Source of the DNA: a virus | Reading direction: 5' to 3' (one strand) | IMG/VR virus record: IMGVR_UViG_3300032893_000151 | Coordinates: 1-39,441 of that record | Length of the DNA stretch: 39,441 nt | Shown here: piece after piece, positions 1 through 5,989 of the stretch | How the letters are laid out: every line of letters begins with the position of its first letter | Numbering within the stretch: the stretch's first letter is position 1 | Notes under the pieces: generated by a model | Told to the model about the DNA's origin: nothing | The model's input: only the letters and a program-made list of their open reading frames with translations | Databases searched by the model: none | Made by a program: the position numbers and the translations under genes

Positions 1-2
1 CT

Positions 3-128
3 ACCAGCCGGTCCGCAGCTCCGGCATCACGAGCGCCATGCCCGCCATCACCAGGGCGACGAGGAGCGCGATCATGTGCCGAGCTGCGTCTTGCCGACCG
101 CCGGCGTCTGATTGGTCGAGCCGGCGTA
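3..128. repeat. Left copy of the terminal overlap (circular closure)
   Basis: Bases 3-128 match 39316-39441 exactly by eye. This is either the k-mer overlap left when a circular genome is assembled or a short physical terminal repeat. Base 2 is T while its counterpart 39315 is C, so identity stops there. The overlap contains the end of the small gene at 72-314 and the start of the membrane peptide completed at 39254-39388, so the two contig ends are contiguous in the genome. Confidence 0.9.
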
Positions 129-314
129 GATGTTGGCCAGCATCCCGCGACGCAGGCGCATCTCATCGCTCTGCGCCCGCGCGGCGTTGGCCGCGTCGTT
201 CGGATTTGGCGGAGCTGGTGGTTCGGGAGTTTTTGGCTGGATCACTCCAGTCTGCCGGCCGACCCACGGTCCTGCGAGGCCGGTCGCCCACTTTGACGCG
301 AACAGCGCGCTCAT
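72..314 (-). CDS. Small conserved-type virion-associated protein (80 aa), between TerL and portal
   Basis: An 80-residue protein with a proline-rich segment near residues 28-37 (PKTPEPPAPPNPND) followed by an alanine/arginine helix and a NIYAGSTNQ-like C-terminal stretch. Small proteins of this look are common next to terminase and portal genes in podoviruses; I know of no defined function. It starts with ATG 38 bp after the large terminase stop. Its stop overlaps the start of the next gene, a membrane peptide, by ATGA (75-72; equivalent to 39388 in the right copy). Its C-terminal part is duplicated in the right-hand overlap. Confidence 0.75.
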   Translation of the reverse strand: MSALFASKWATGLAGPWVGRQTGVIQPKTPEPPAPPNPNDAANAARAQSDEMRLRRGMLANIYAGSTNQTPAVGKTQLGT

Positions 315-334
315 GCGCGGAGCGTGCCCGAAGC

Positions 335-355
335 GCCCGGCACAATCTAGGCTTA
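335..355. repeat. Short intergenic element, copy 1
   Basis: The plus strand reads gcccggcacaatctag followed by gcttac. A near-identical element lies at 27643-27666, with one substitution and a 4-nt insertion. Read on the minus strand, both begin at the TAA stop of an upstream gene (here the large terminase) and precede the start of the next gene. It could be a late promoter, RNA-processing or translational element; the function is unknown. Confidence 0.5.
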
Positions 356-1828
356 CATCTCCGAGTACGCGGGGCGGATCCGCCGACTTCCGAGGTCGCC
401 GCGCACGACGACGCGGCCCTCGCCGGCGCCCAGCATGCGGTATTGGTCGGCCTCACAGACGTGGCTAACCTCGTTCTTCTCCGGGGACGCCTGGTAGATG
501 TCTGCGCCTGCCGCAGTCGCGAGCTTCTTGTAGCGGTACTCGCCCGCGAGGCCGCGGCGCAGCACCGGGCAGGCGTAGCGGTGGACCTGGTAGCCGGGCT
601 CCCCGTCAATCAGCCGCGTCATCGCCTGGCTGTGCGCCTCGCGGCGGATCGTGAAGTCGTTCGTGTGTGCGCCCTTGGCCATCGGGAGGCCGTTCCGCCG
701 CAGGATCAGCATGCAGGTCTCGGTCACATCGGTCTGGCTGCCGGCATCCCCAGACGGGTCGCCCGTGACCGACTCGATCGTGAAGTTCGCGCACGTGCTG
801 TTCAGGAAGCCGCGGAGCGTGTCCGCCATCTGCTTCGCGCCCGCTCGAGCTGTCACGATTTCCCAGCGCACGCGCTGGATGCCGCGGTAGCTGCGCTGCC
901 CAATGGTCGCCGCCGGGGTCAGTCCGAAGTCGATCCCGACGGAGAGCGGCAGGCGTGGGTCGAGCTCGAACTCGCGGACATGCAGGCCCTCCCGGAACTC
1001 GGGATAGACCGGCCGCCCCTCCTGGATGAAGCCATATTCGTTGCGGACATAGACCTTGATCCACTCCTCGGTCTTGCCGGCCATCAGGCGCGGGTAGTAA
1101 TCGGGCGGCAGGTTCTGAAGGTTCTCGGCATCGGGTGAGAGCGCGGAGGGTTGCGATAGGAACTCGTAGAGCGGCTGGTGCGGCTTGAGAAGTCCCTTGG
1201 CGCGCAGCGCCTTCTCGGCCTCGCGCGTGCTTTCGAGCATTTGCGCGCCCGCCTCCGTGCTCGAGTCCTGCTCGGCGAGGATCTGCCACCAGTGCCCGAC
1301 GTTCGGGCTGTTGGTGTCCATCCAGATTTGCGGCTGCACACAGCCGCCATCACGGACGGGCGGGTAGCGGCCGACGCGGGCGGTGAGTCCGTCGATCAGC
1401 GCCTTCGGCACCTCCCGCGCCTCGTTGATGAACGCGCCCGTAAGATCCATGCCGAGGACCTTGCGCACGTCCGCCTCGCGGTCGAGCGAGACGAAGATCA
1501 CCTCCATGTCGAGCTTGCTGTCGCGGATGTGGTGCGTGGGCGGCCCGCGGCTCGTCCAGTGCCCCACCGTCGGCGGGATCCAGGAATGCCAGGTCTTGAT
1601 CGTCGTGGTCTGGAGCTCGGGATAGGTGTTGCGGATGATGGCGTAGCGCGAATGCTTGCGTTTGTCCTTCTGCACGACCTGCTTGTTGGCGTGCATCAGG
1701 ACCTTGACCGAGCCGCCCGAGGTCTTGCCTGAGCCGAAGGGCCCGCGGATGCCAACGACGAACGCCTCGCTTTTGAGGAATGCGTCGACGGTGCGCCCCG
1801 GGCTCACGTACTCGTAGGCGACCGGCAT
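353..1828 (-). CDS. terL: Terminase large subunit (packaging ATPase-nuclease)
   Basis: A 491-residue DNA-packaging motor. The N-terminal ATPase has a Walker A motif GPFGSGKT (residues 29-36), a Walker B-like GAFINEA (131-137) and a coupling-type MDTNSP (170-175). The C-terminal RNase H-fold nuclease shows VGIDFG (297-302, Asp300), GDPSGD (356-361) and a late acidic residue near Asp461 in an EADQYRML context. Length and motif order fit the family. It would dock on the portal, cut concatemers and drive DNA into the procapsid. It starts with ATG 3 nt after the preceding zinc-ribbon gene and follows the small terminase in the same operon. Confidence 0.95.
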   Translation of the reverse strand: MPVAYEYVSPGRTVDAFLKSEAFVVGIRGPFGSGKTSGGSVKVLMHANKQVVQKDKRKHSRYAIIRNTYPELQTTTIKTWHSWIPPTVGHWTSRGPPTHHIRDSKLDMEVIFVSLDREADVRKVLGMDLTGAFINEAREVPKALIDGLTARVGRYPPVRDGGCVQPQIWMDTNSPNVGHWWQILAEQDSSTEAGAQMLESTREAEKALRAKGLLKPHQPLYEFLSQPSALSPDAENLQNLPPDYYPRLMAGKTEEWIKVYVRNEYGFIQEGRPVYPEFREGLHVREFELDPRLPLSVGIDFGLTPAATIGQRSYRGIQRVRWEIVTARAGAKQMADTLRGFLNSTCANFTIESVTGDPSGDAGSQTDVTETCMLILRRNGLPMAKGAHTNDFTIRREAHSQAMTRLIDGEPGYQVHRYACPVLRRGLAGEYRYKKLATAAGADIYQASPEKNEVSHVCEADQYRMLGAGEGRVVVRGDLGSRRIRPAYSEM

Positions 1829-1831
1829 CGA

Positions 1832-2149
1832 CTAAGGGGGCCTGCGGCCAGGCAGACCGATGAGCGGGTTACGGCGCTCACGCGCGCGCCAGCGGTCCTG
1901 CTGTTCTTTCAGCTCGGCGACCGTCTGCGGCGGGAGCGCCTCGACCATCTCGGCCGTCACCGGGTGCAGCCGCAACTCAGCGTCGAAGAACAGCAACGTT
2001 CCGCAGTTGACGCACATGGTGAGATCGTGCGGCCGCGGCATTCCCCGGTTCTTGGGGTCCGATGTCGAGTTGAGGAGGTGCGCGCAGCCTGGGCAGATTC
2101 CCGGCCGGTGCTGGTAGCTCCTCGCCTTCGGGGGGTAGCGGAACGTCAT
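1832..2149 (-). CDS. Zinc-ribbon-like small protein between the terminase subunits
   Basis: A 105-residue protein with two Cys pairs: CPGC (residues 19-22) and CVNC (46-49). This spacing suits a zinc ribbon, and a charged helical tail (about 70-95) follows. It lies between the small and large terminase genes and overlaps the small terminase stop by ATGA (2149-2146). The position suggests a packaging accessory or DNA-binding role, but that is inference; I do not recognise a named family. Confidence 0.85.
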   Translation of the reverse strand: MTFRYPPKARSYQHRPGICPGCAHLLNSTSDPKNRGMPRPHDLTMCVNCGTLLFFDAELRLHPVTAEMVEALPPQTVAELKEQQDRWRARERRNPLIGLPGRRPP

Positions 2150-2682
2150 TTGCCCGACAGCCGGATCGAGAGGTGCAGCACGTCATCCTCGCCCGGCGTT
2201 TTCGTCGCGGTCTTGTGCATGCCGAGGATGCTCATGCACTGCTCGAGCGCCCTGCCCTTGTCCCAGGTCTTCACCTTGCGCACGAGCCCCACGGCGACGC
2301 GCTCCTCACCCTTGCCGGCGTAGACCTCCTCCGTCTCGAGGCTCGAGAGGAGCGCCGCCGCGTCGTCGTCGAGCTCGTGCGGCAGCTTCAGCGATCCGTC
2401 CTCGTTGTAGAGCCGCCGCCGGTCGCCGTAGGCGATCCGCGCGATCTCCTGCTGCGTGCGCTCGACGGTGATACCCAGGCGACGCGAGGTCGCGGCCATC
2501 AGCTCGGCCACCCGGGCCTGGATGTCAGCCTTAGACAACAATCGTGACCCCTGCTGTTTCGCTGTGTGCTTGGAATAGCCGGAACGCACCGCCGCCTGCG
2601 TCGCGTTGAAGTCCACCACGTACTCCTCGGCGAAGCGGGCCCGCCGGTCCGCATCCGGCTTCGGGGGCTTACGCTTCCTCAC
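2146..2682 (-). CDS. terS: Terminase small subunit
   Basis: A 178-residue DNA-recognition subunit of the packaging machine. The N-terminal region (about 12-60) carries the ARFAEEYVVDFNATQAA..SGYS helix-turn-helix pattern typical of Terminase_2-type small subunits. Next come a helical middle that would mediate oligomerisation and a C-terminal tail likely to contact the large subunit. The start is GTG, overlapping the upstream stop as GTGA (2682-2679). It sits two genes before the large subunit in the same operon. Confidence 0.9.
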   Translation of the reverse strand: MRKRKPPKPDADRRARFAEEYVVDFNATQAAVRSGYSKHTAKQQGSRLLSKADIQARVAELMAATSRRLGITVERTQQEIARIAYGDRRRLYNEDGSLKLPHELDDDAAALLSSLETEEVYAGKGEERVAVGLVRKVKTWDKGRALEQCMSILGMHKTATKTPGEDDVLHLSIRLSGK

Positions 2683-2855
2683 AGCTTCGCCCGGCGGGCG
2701 TGTCGCCGCGCGACGTAGTGCGGGAGTGCGCTGACGCGCTGGCCCTGACTGTGCGCGACGAAGCGCTTCGCTACTCTCTTTGGGATCCCGAGTGTCGAGC
2801 GACCCTCAGCGGCCGCGTGCATGGCGGCGTTCTGCGCTTGCGACAGCATCGGCAT
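2679..2855 (-). CDS. Small basic hypothetical protein (58 aa)
   Basis: A 58-residue, Arg/Lys/Ala-rich protein that starts MPMLSQAQNAAMHAAAEGRS and ends RRHARRAKL. The start overlaps the previous stop (TGATG, 1-nt overlap) and the stop overlaps the small terminase start (GTGA). Both couplings support real translation although the frame is short. The C-terminus has strong positive charge, so nucleic-acid binding is possible but unproven. Confidence 0.7.
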   Translation of the reverse strand: MPMLSQAQNAAMHAAAEGRSTLGIPKRVAKRFVAHSQGQRVSALPHYVARRHARRAKL

Positions 2856-3007
2856 CAGCGCACGCCCTTGGGGGCGGCGGGAGTCGGGCTGGCCTCGCCC
2901 TTCTCCCCCATGGTCACACCACCAGGACCTGCCCCAGGCCCATCACCGTCCGGGCATACGGGGTTCCCTGCCTCAAGGCCCCGAGCAGCCAACCTTGGCG
3001 GATTCAT
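2855..3007 (-). CDS. Small Gly/Pro-rich hypothetical protein (50 aa)
   Basis: A 50-residue protein beginning MNPPRLAARGLEAGNP, with a Gly/Pro-rich centre likely to be disordered. A purine-rich stretch (GAGAGGGTGGGG) precedes the ATG, and the stop shares one base with the next start (TGATG). It lies between two coupled small genes upstream of the small terminase. No family recognised; low complexity makes it the least certain of this run. Confidence 0.55.
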   Translation of the reverse strand: MNPPRLAARGLEAGNPVCPDGDGPGAGPGGVTMGEKGEASPTPAAPKGVR

Positions 3008-3042
3008 AACCCCACCCTCTCCGTGTATCCCGTCACACGTAC

Positions 3043-3210
3043 TCAGGACCCGCGGTGCTCCGCGGCCCTGTGACGGCCCGCGGCCGCCATGTGCGCCATG
3101 CCCTTCGCGCCGTACTTCCGCCTGCCCAGGTACGCTGCGAGCGCTGGCGACTTCCCCGACGCGACCATTGCGGCGAAGCGACCGCCGCCACCAGGTGCCA
3201 TTCGACTCAT
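3043..3210 (-). CDS. Small Ala/Gly-rich basic protein (55 aa)
   Basis: A 55-residue protein starting MSRMAPGGGGRFAAMVASGK and containing LAAYLGRRKYGAKGMAHMA. Short proteins with an RxxYGxKGM-type segment are common in phage genomes and have no known role. A strong Shine-Dalgarno (AGGAGG, minus strand, about 3220-3226) lies 8 nt before the ATG, at the 3' end of the preceding gene (stop 3215). The good ribosome site and operon position support expression. Confidence 0.7.
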   Translation of the reverse strand: MSRMAPGGGGRFAAMVASGKSPALAAYLGRRKYGAKGMAHMAAAGRHRAAEHRGS

Positions 3211-3214
3211 CGAT

Positions 3215-3826
3215 TCACTCCTCCTGCGGCATACTCATCTGGCTCTCATGGACCGGCGCGTTGCCCACGCCGCCCGCGAGCGTTGGGCCTGTCAGCCGGT
3301 GCCGCCGCCAGCTCTGGCCCGTGATCCCGCTATACGCATCCAGCGCCTCGACCGCAAGTTTTCGCAGGTCATCGACCGAGACCGGCCGCTTGTACCGGTG
3401 ATCCCACTCAGCGACCGTAATCACCTCAAGGCCCGCGCGCAGTGCTTCCACCGCGAGCCCGAGCTTGCGGTTGCCCTCCTTCATGTGAAGCGCCTCTTCG
3501 CGCGCCGCCTCGAGCGGATCCGGCAGCCCGAGCCGCGGCTTCTCGCCCTTTGCCAGCGGCTTGCCGCCCTTGCGCAGCGAATAGGGGCGCGGCTTCCCGG
3601 GTGCGTCGTCCTCCTCCACCTCCTCGGCTGGCGGAGGGCCAAATCGCTCGAAGGGGCTTTCCGGCGGCACGGGCGCGCGCGGTCTCACGTCTGGGGCGCT
3701 CCGTGTCGCCACGGGTGCCGGTCGTCTCGCGATGCGACGCTTTCGTTTCACCGCCGGCGCCTTTCGTCTCGGCCCGGGCTCCTGCTCGGTCATGCCGAAA
3801 TCCCCGGCTGTCGCCTTGGTGGCCAT
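3215..3826 (-). CDS. Hypothetical protein with disordered basic N-terminus (203 aa)
   Basis: A 203-residue protein. Residues 1-70 are rich in Lys, Arg, Pro and Ala and probably disordered; residues 105-185 look helical (LEAAREEALHMKEGNRKLGL...). The start overlaps the upstream stop by one base (TGATG). It belongs to the operon that leads to the terminase genes. The long positive tail suggests a nucleic-acid or scaffold-like contact, but I recognise no family. Confidence 0.8.
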   Translation of the reverse strand: MATKATAGDFGMTEQEPGPRRKAPAVKRKRRIARRPAPVATRSAPDVRPRAPVPPESPFERFGPPPAEEVEEDDAPGKPRPYSLRKGGKPLAKGEKPRLGLPDPLEAAREEALHMKEGNRKLGLAVEALRAGLEVITVAEWDHRYKRPVSVDDLRKLAVEALDAYSGITGQSWRRHRLTGPTLAGGVGNAPVHESQMSMPQEE

Positions 3827-4131
3827 CAGGATCCGGCCCCCGCGAGGAAGTCCTTACGCGGCACGCCGCGTGGGCCCTTGGTCCGCTTCGCGAGCGCACG
3901 GCGCGTCTTGTCGAATCGCGGGTCCTTCGGCGGCTTCGCCTGGTGGCCGAGGAGTTCCATGCAGCGCTCCGTGAGCGCCATCGCGAGGTCGTAGCTCTGG
4001 CCGCGGTTCGCGAGGCGCCCGAGGATCTCGAGGTCGTCTGGCCAGCGCATCGAGGCCTGGATCCGCAGCCGCTCACAAGCCTGCATGAGGCCGAACATCA
4101 CCTGCTCGCGCACGGACTCCGGGTGCTTCAC
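3826..4131 (-). CDS. Helical hypothetical protein (101 aa)
   Basis: A 101-residue protein starting VKHPESVREQVMFGLMQACE. It is helical up to about residue 65 with a basic C-terminus (RRALAKRTKGPRG). The GTG start at 4131 is preferred to the longer reading from 4338 because it makes a GTGA overlap with the upstream stop (4130-4128), and the extra N-terminal sequence is an arginine/alanine frame shadow of that gene. Function unknown. Confidence 0.75.
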   Translation of the reverse strand: MKHPESVREQVMFGLMQACERLRIQASMRWPDDLEILGRLANRGQSYDLAMALTERCMELLGHQAKPPKDPRFDKTRRALAKRTKGPRGVPRKDFLAGAGS

Positions 4132-4355
4132 TGCCGCACACCGGGATCGGTATCGAGCTCCCCGCAGGTCCACGTGGGCTCGATCGAGGGGAACATGCTG
4201 GTGAACTGCACGCTCGGCATCTCTCCTGGTGCCTTCGGCGGGCGCGGGAGCGGCAGCACCACCGGGGGGTTTCGCCGGCAGACGAGCTGGAGCGTCCCGA
4301 ACTGCTCGACCAGCGCGGAGTGGCGGCACTCCCGGCACAGCCCTCGCTCACTCAT
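4128..4355 (-). CDS. Cys-containing small protein (75 aa)
   Basis: A 75-residue protein with CREC at residues 7-10, another Cys near 26 and one near 64 (WTCGE), so a small four-Cys zinc site is possible. It overlaps the upstream nuclease stop by ATGA (4355-4352) and the next start by GTGA. Similar small Cys4 proteins occur in phage early and packaging operons without assigned roles. Confidence 0.8.
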   Translation of the reverse strand: MSERGLCRECRHSALVEQFGTLQLVCRRNPPVVLPLPRPPKAPGEMPSVQFTSMFPSIEPTWTCGELDTDPGVRQ

Positions 4356-4840
4356 GACCGCATCCGTTTCACGTCCTCGCGACGCAAGAGTTTCACGCGC
4401 ACCCCGTAGAGCTCCTCGACGAGCCGCAGCTTAACTCGCGCGGTTTCGGTTAGGAAGCCCTTGGTGTCCTCGAACACGAGCGGCGCGCCTTCGGCGAAGG
4501 CCTTGTAGGCAACCGCGAAGTCGCAGCGGTAGGTCACGCCGCCCGCAAGCTCGAACGGTACCTGGCGCAGGAAGTACGCCACCGCGCCGCTCGCACGCAG
4601 TGCCTTGAGTTCGAGGTACCGGTCCGCCTCGAGCCGCGAGGCGAAGCGCCTGCCGTCCTCCCGGACTGCCCGGTTGCCCATCTTCGACCGTCGCTCAGCC
4701 GCGCACGCTTCGCCGAGGGTGCGCGCCTCGGCCGGTGTGACGACCAAGCGCGTCTCGCCGTCAACCGTGCGCATAACTTTCGCGCCCGGCATTCGGTTCG
4801 TCAGCACCTCCGTCCAGGCCTTGCGCTCGCGCGGCTTCAT
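4352..4840 (-). CDS. DUF1064-like nuclease (PD-(D/E)xK fold)
   Basis: A 162-residue protein whose second half matches the DUF1064 phage pattern: EDGRRFASRLEADRYLELKALRASG (residues 61-85), then CDFAV (Asp107) and FEDTKG (Glu124, Lys127). That D...ExK arrangement is the PD-(D/E)xK nuclease core, related to junction-resolving endonucleases. It is the first gene of the long minus-strand operon. A good Shine-Dalgarno (GGGGAGG) sits 8 nt before the ATG. A likely role is resolving branched replication DNA before packaging; that is inferred from position and fold. Confidence 0.85.
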   Translation of the reverse strand: MKPRERKAWTEVLTNRMPGAKVMRTVDGETRLVVTPAEARTLGEACAAERRSKMGNRAVREDGRRFASRLEADRYLELKALRASGAVAYFLRQVPFELAGGVTYRCDFAVAYKAFAEGAPLVFEDTKGFLTETARVKLRLVEELYGVRVKLLRREDVKRMRS

Positions 4841-4931
4841 CCGGTCCGCCTCCCCTCAAAACGCTTTGTTGTTGTTGTAGGAATCTTAAGACTGGCTCTT
4901 ATCCTCAGGCTGCTACCAGCATTCGCACACC

Positions 4932-4963
4932 CTGTCCACATGATATCCACAGACTTACCCACA
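4932..4963 (+). other. Cluster of three DnaA-box-like 9-mers
   Basis: Three sites in the same orientation: ctgtccaca (4932-4940), atatccaca (4943-4951) and ttacccaca (4955-4963). Against the consensus TTATCCACA they match at about 7, 8 and 8 of 9 positions. Start-to-start spacing is 11-12 bp, so all three face one side of the helix. In a genome without its own replication proteins this is the best candidate for a host-initiated origin. Confidence 0.5.
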
Positions 4964-4972
4964 GCCCAAACG

Positions 4973-4992
4973 CGACAGGGCGGTCGCTGTCG
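4973..4992. promoter_or_regulatory. Inverted repeat, candidate operator
   Basis: Arms cgacag (4973-4978) and ctgtcg (4987-4992) surround an 8-base centre. The repeat lies between the DnaA-box-like cluster and the rightward promoter, a usual place for a regulator-binding dyad. Confidence 0.35.
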
Positions 4993-5016
4993 GTCAATGC
5001 CTACAGACGACATGGC

Positions 5017-5046
5017 TTGTCCGATAGCGTCCGATTAAGGTATGAT
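5017..5046 (+). promoter_or_regulatory. Sigma70-like rightward promoter
   Basis: The -35 is TTGTCC (5017-5022), the spacer 18 bp and the -10 TATGAT (5041-5046; five of six consensus bases). It points toward the plus-strand gene block. A transcript from here would first run antisense through the whole regulator gene (5109-5336). A direct repeat gtccgat (5019-5025 and 5029-5035, 10-bp period) overlaps the -35 and spacer and could be an operator. Confidence 0.5.
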
Positions 5047-5108
5047 CTGGCGACAAGTCCCGCAAACTCTCGCGGAGTCAATGCGGGCATCCTGGGGCGC
5101 CCGGCCGG

Positions 5109-5336
5109 TCAGATCACCGAGCCGGGCGCTCTCTCAACTTTCGGTCTGTGGTAGGTCTCGCGCGCCTCGAGCCCGAGGTAGCCTAGCACCTTGGGGCCTG
5201 GTCGCTTGCGGCCGGACAGGACCATCCCGAGGAACTGTCCCGAGACGCCGATCTCCCGCCCGAGCGCCGCGAGCGCGCCGCGGCGGATGCCGCGCTCTTT
5301 GAGCGTCCGCCGCAGTTTCCGCTGTACGATGTTCAC
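5109..5336 (-). CDS. Small helix-turn-helix regulator (Cro/cI-like)
   Basis: A 75-residue protein with a single helix-turn-helix: basic N-terminus (VQRKLRRTLKERG), then GALAALGREIGVSGQFLGMV, the A-x3-G-x5-V spacing of XRE/Cro-type domains, and LSGRKRPGPKVLGYLGLE. It lacks an oligomerisation or cleavage domain, so it is closer in size to Cro than to a full cI repressor. I chose GTG at 5336; a longer frame to 5627 only shadows the opposite-strand gene. No Shine-Dalgarno precedes it, and a candidate promoter would start transcription almost on the GTG, suggesting a leaderless message. It lies alone on the minus strand between the two gene blocks. Confidence 0.8.
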   Translation of the reverse strand: MNIVQRKLRRTLKERGIRRGALAALGREIGVSGQFLGMVLSGRKRPGPKVLGYLGLEARETYHRPKVERAPGSVI

Positions 5337-5342
5337 GGCGTG

Positions 5343-5371
5343 AGAATATGCTCGGGAACCGCTGCGGTCCA
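5343..5371 (-). promoter_or_regulatory. Candidate regulator promoter with embedded palindrome
   Basis: On the minus strand, TGGACC (5371-5366), a 17-bp spacer and TATTCT (5348-5343) each match consensus at four of six positions. The palindrome ACCGC-T-GCGGT (5358-5368) overlaps the -35 and spacer and would suit autoregulation. The expected start site is near 5336, the first base of the regulator gene. Confidence 0.4.
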
Positions 5372-5373
5372 CT

Positions 5374-5382
5374 ATTGACAAT
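5374..5382. promoter_or_regulatory. Small dyad ATTG-A-CAAT
   Basis: A 9-bp dyad upstream of the regulator that contains a perfect TTGACA on the plus strand (5375-5380). No good -10 lies 16-18 bp downstream, so I list it as a possible operator half-site pair, not as a second rightward promoter. Confidence 0.25.
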
Positions 5383-5441
5383 CGTAACCCCACAGGTTCA
5401 GAGTTTCGGCCGTCCGATCCACACACACCGAGGGGAATCCG

Positions 5442-5672
5442 ATGCCACGCCGATACGACGAGAAAGGTAATCTGCTTGCACGCTCGAGCCGCGCGCCGCG
5501 TCAGGCCGCCCGAGCGCCTGCGCCAGCACCCGTTGCCACGATGAAGCCCAAGACCATCGACGAGATCAACGAGCTCTTCCGCGCGGCCGCTCGCGGCGCG
5601 CGCATCCGGGCGCTCGCCTACCTGCACGAGGAGGAGATGGCGGCCTTGCGCGTGCGCAGGCGCGTCAGGTGA
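5442..5672 (+). CDS. Small basic protein, first gene of the plus-strand block (76 aa)
   Basis: A 76-residue protein with a basic Ala/Arg/Pro-rich N-terminal half and a helical C-terminal half (TIDEINELFRAAARGARIRAL). GAGGGGA lies 5 nt before the ATG. It is the first gene after the control region, and its stop is overlapped by the next start (GTGA at 5669-5672). No family recognised; as the first early gene it could be regulatory or anti-host. Confidence 0.75.
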   Translation: MPRRYDEKGNLLARSSRAPRQAARAPAPAPVATMKPKTIDEINELFRAAARGARIRALAYLHEEEMAALRVRRRVR

Positions 5673-5989
5673 GGCGCTGCGTGCATGGGCACGACCTCGA
5701 CGCGGTGCGCTGTCTGGCGTGCCGCGTCGAGGCCCTGCGGGGCTTTCGCCTCGGTACCATCACGATCGCGGACGATGAGTTGCCGCGGTCGCTGGAGGCG
5801 GTGCGCCACATTCAGGCGAGCATCGCCCGCGCGTTCCAAGTGCCCGCACACCTTCTGCGCGCCGAGGTGCCGGCGACTCAGCGCTGCTGGCAGTGCGCGG
5901 CGCTCGGCGTCGTCACCCAGTGTGTGCCGGGCGAGATTTACTGCGAGCCGCATCGGCTCGCCGTCGAGCGCGCGGTGGCCGAGTCATGA
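5669..5989 (+). CDS. Double zinc-ribbon-like protein (106 aa)
   Basis: A 106-residue protein with two metal-site patterns: C-x10-CLAC near residues 4-18 (with nearby His6/His8), and CWQC...C...C..H at 73-95. The middle segment (35-65) is helical. The GTG start overlaps the upstream stop and its own stop overlaps the next start (ATGA). Small zinc proteins in early phage operons often bind nucleic acid or host RNA polymerase; the role here is unknown. Confidence 0.8.
   Translation: MRRCVHGHDLDAVRCLACRVEALRGFRLGTITIADDELPRSLEAVRHIQASIARAFQVPAHLLRAEVPATQRCWQCAALGVVTQCVPGEIYCEPHRLAVERAVAES

Larger units (their letters stand above)
4841..5108. other. Intergenic control region, candidate replication origin
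   Basis: These 268 bp without a convincing gene lie between the late operon start and the 3' end of the regulator gene. They are more A+T-rich than the surroundings and contain DnaA-box-like repeats (4932-4963), an inverted repeat (4973-4992), direct repeats (5019-5035) and a plus-strand promoter (5017-5046). The minus side toward 4840 must carry the late operon promoter, but I could not pick out a convincing pair of hexamers there. Confidence 0.6.

Noticed and set aside
1-128. Physical direct terminal repeats as in T7
   Set aside because: The match is about 126 bp, close to common assembly k-mer lengths, and its edge falls inside a gene. Read-start mapping would be needed to claim real termini.
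5042-5302. 86-codon plus-strand frame just after the rightward promoter
   Set aside because: Antisense to the regulator gene; Arg/Pro/Ser-rich shadow without a ribosome site, although it would lie on the early transcript.
5375-5403. Second rightward promoter from the perfect TTGACA
   Set aside because: No acceptable -10 hexamer at 16-18 bp; kept only as part of a dyad.
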